A DNA stretch of 64,000 bases from Erysipelotrichaceae bacterium (lineage in GTDB: Bacteria > Bacillota_I > Bacilli_A > Erysipelotrichales > Erysipelotrichaceae), in assembly GCA_017428765.1 (NCBI GenBank), contig JAFRQF010000027.1, forward strand, positions 62,001 to 126,000. The letters run 5' to 3'. The notes under the pieces are model-generated. The model worked only from the letters and a program-made list of their open reading frames with translations, did not search any database and was not told the DNA's origin. The position numbers and the translations under genes are program-made. Shown here one piece after another: positions 63,114-64,000 of the stretch (positions within the stretch are counted from its first letter, which is position 1; every line of letters begins with the position of its first letter).

Positions 63114-64000
63114 TTAAATAATACTCCTATAAAAACTCTCAAGCCACTTTGCCGTCGTATCGACATCAAAACCAGCTTTGATTATATCTTCTTTTGTATA
63201 CAGGCGCAATGAAACGTCTTCATTCATTCTGTTGACCCATGTTTCTTTTTTTAAAGGCAAAAACTCGCAAAGCCCGGTAATATTAACGTTCCGATCGCAT
63301 TGATCACTTAACAGGCATTTAATACCCGACGCTTGCGCCTCGACTGCCGCAACGCTCAAGCCTTCAAATAAGGAAGGCATCAGAAAGACATCCGCCATCT
63401 GCAATAAACAATTCACATCGTTGCGGTATTCCAATACAGTCACATTATTCTGCAAGCCAAGTTCAGATATCTTGCTATCGATCTGATCCCTGAGCTCTCC
63501 GTTGCCGACCAGAAACAGTCTTGCATCCGGATCGTTTTTCAAATACTCAGAGAAAACATCCAGTGTAAACAGGTAATTCTTCTGCTCCGACATCCTTCCG
63601 ACCTGAATGAAGACTTTCTCATCCTTCAGATGAAACAGCTTTCGGTATTTATTGCGAACAGATTCATCATACGTGAAACGATCGGTATCGATCGCATTGT
63701 TCAAAACATAGAAACGGTCTCCCTTGACCACTTTCTCGCCAAAAAGCCATTCCCCGGCTTCTTTTGAACAGCCGATAAAATAATCCGCTCTGTTTCGAAG
63801 AGGATACTGCAGCAGATTCTTCACCATAGCTGTCAAGCCTTTGCCGTTGGATGTATTGTGAGAATGAATGATCGTCTTCAATCCATGTTTTTTAGCGATT
63901 GGCAGATAGATCGATGCATAGCTTCTGGAATGGGAATGCAGGATCTGATATTCCGGGTGTTCCGTAAAGAAGGAATCCCAGGCATCCTTAACTTCTTTTA
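63114..64000 (-). CDS. Glycosyltransferase family 4, N-terminus beyond window edge
   Basis: Open to the right edge; about 295 residues visible. The segment upstream of a possible internal TTG start reads HPEYQILHSHSRSYASIYLP and KKHGLKTIIHSHNTS, normal GT4 (EpsF-like) sequence, so the gene extends past 64000. Donor half: VFIQVGRMSEQKNYLF, LFLVGNGELRDQI, and DVFLMPSLFEGLSVAAVEAQASGIKC (EX7E-type Glu pair). It ends one base before the polymerase start. Confidence 0.93.
   Translation of the reverse strand, partial: KEVKDAWDSFFTEHPEYQILHSHSRSYASIYLPIAKKHGLKTIIHSHNTSNGKGLTAMVKNLLQYPLRNRADYFIGCSKEAGEWLFGEKVVKGDRFYVLNNAIDTDRFTYDESVRNKYRKLFHLKDEKVFIQVGRMSEQKNYLFTLDVFSEYLKNDPDARLFLVGNGELRDQIDSKISELGLQNNVTVLEYRNDVNCLLQMADVFLMPSLFEGLSVAAVEAQASGIKCLLSDQCDRNVNITGLCEFLPLKKETWVNRMNEDVSLRLYTKEDIIKAGFDVDTTAKWLESFYRSII

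Noticed and set aside
1-64000. tRNA, rRNA, phage or toxin-antitoxin genes
   Set aside because: I looked for cloverleaf-type inverted repeats, conserved rRNA motifs and integrase or toxin signatures in the gaps and found none; the gaps are short and accounted for.

Overview
The window looks like a low-to-moderate GC Bacillota chromosome, most likely a relative of the Erysipelotrichia/Mollicutes branch. The evidence is the Firmicutes-type ribosomal superoperon (rpsJ to rplQ, with secY-adk-map-infA-rpmJ inside), a zinc-binding short S14, no rpmD (L30) between rpsE and rplO, and abundant Gram-positive surface proteins (lipoboxes, LCP, PASTA, subtilase). This placement is inference; no 16S gene is present. 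Almost everything is on the minus strand.

Layout, left to right. Positions 1-2046 hold a left-truncated MATE transporter and a divergent plus-strand membrane protein of unknown function. Positions 2082-16436 are the S10-spc-alpha ribosomal operon, 29 genes read leftwards from a strong promoter (TTGAAA-N17-TATAAT) through a structured leader to a GAAA-loop terminator. Positions 16536-24324 hold an unknown lipoprotein and a giant (2255 aa) secreted, membrane-anchored subtilase with an internal dockerin-like segment. Its 5' region carries paired 12-bp direct repeats, and further upstream lies a 127-bp inverted-repeat-bounded (MITE/IS-relic-like) segment. Positions 24545-28273 hold a multi-domain LCP (polymer ligase) protein and a membrane-anchored partner under their own promoter. 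Positions 28310-57690 are a roughly 29-kb surface-polysaccharide locus on the minus strand, and 57756-64000 contain an inverted flippase/glycosyltransferase pair followed by more polysaccharide genes running off the right edge.

How the polysaccharide genes fit together. Precursor supply: RfbABCD make dTDP-L-rhamnose, CapE/CapF/CapG-type enzymes make UDP-N-acetyl-L-fucosamine, and an FdtA-like isomerase with a DegT-family aminotransferase could branch from the RfbB product to a dTDP-3-amino-3,6-dideoxyhexose. Assembly: a polyprenyl-phosphate sugar-phosphate transferase starts the chain and about ten glycosyltransferases extend it; two carbohydrate deacetylases (YdjC type and NodB type), a HAD-domain protein and an MdoB/LtaS-like phosphoglycerol transferase are candidate decorators. 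Export: both a Wzx/Wzy pair and an ABC exporter (Wzm/Wzt, TagGH-like) are present. The LCP protein next door is the obvious candidate for attaching the product to peptidoglycan.

The most unusual feature is at 43262-49315. The ABC exporter permease carries an extra extracytoplasmic domain; the next gene upstream encodes essentially the same domain alone on a membrane anchor; and a DUF2142-like polytopic protein two genes further carries a similarly placed, probably related domain. The Wzt-like ATPase lacks the C-terminal carbohydrate-binding domain used by some O-antigen exporters. I propose, as inference, that these are export-coupled polymer-recognition modules on the outer face of the membrane.
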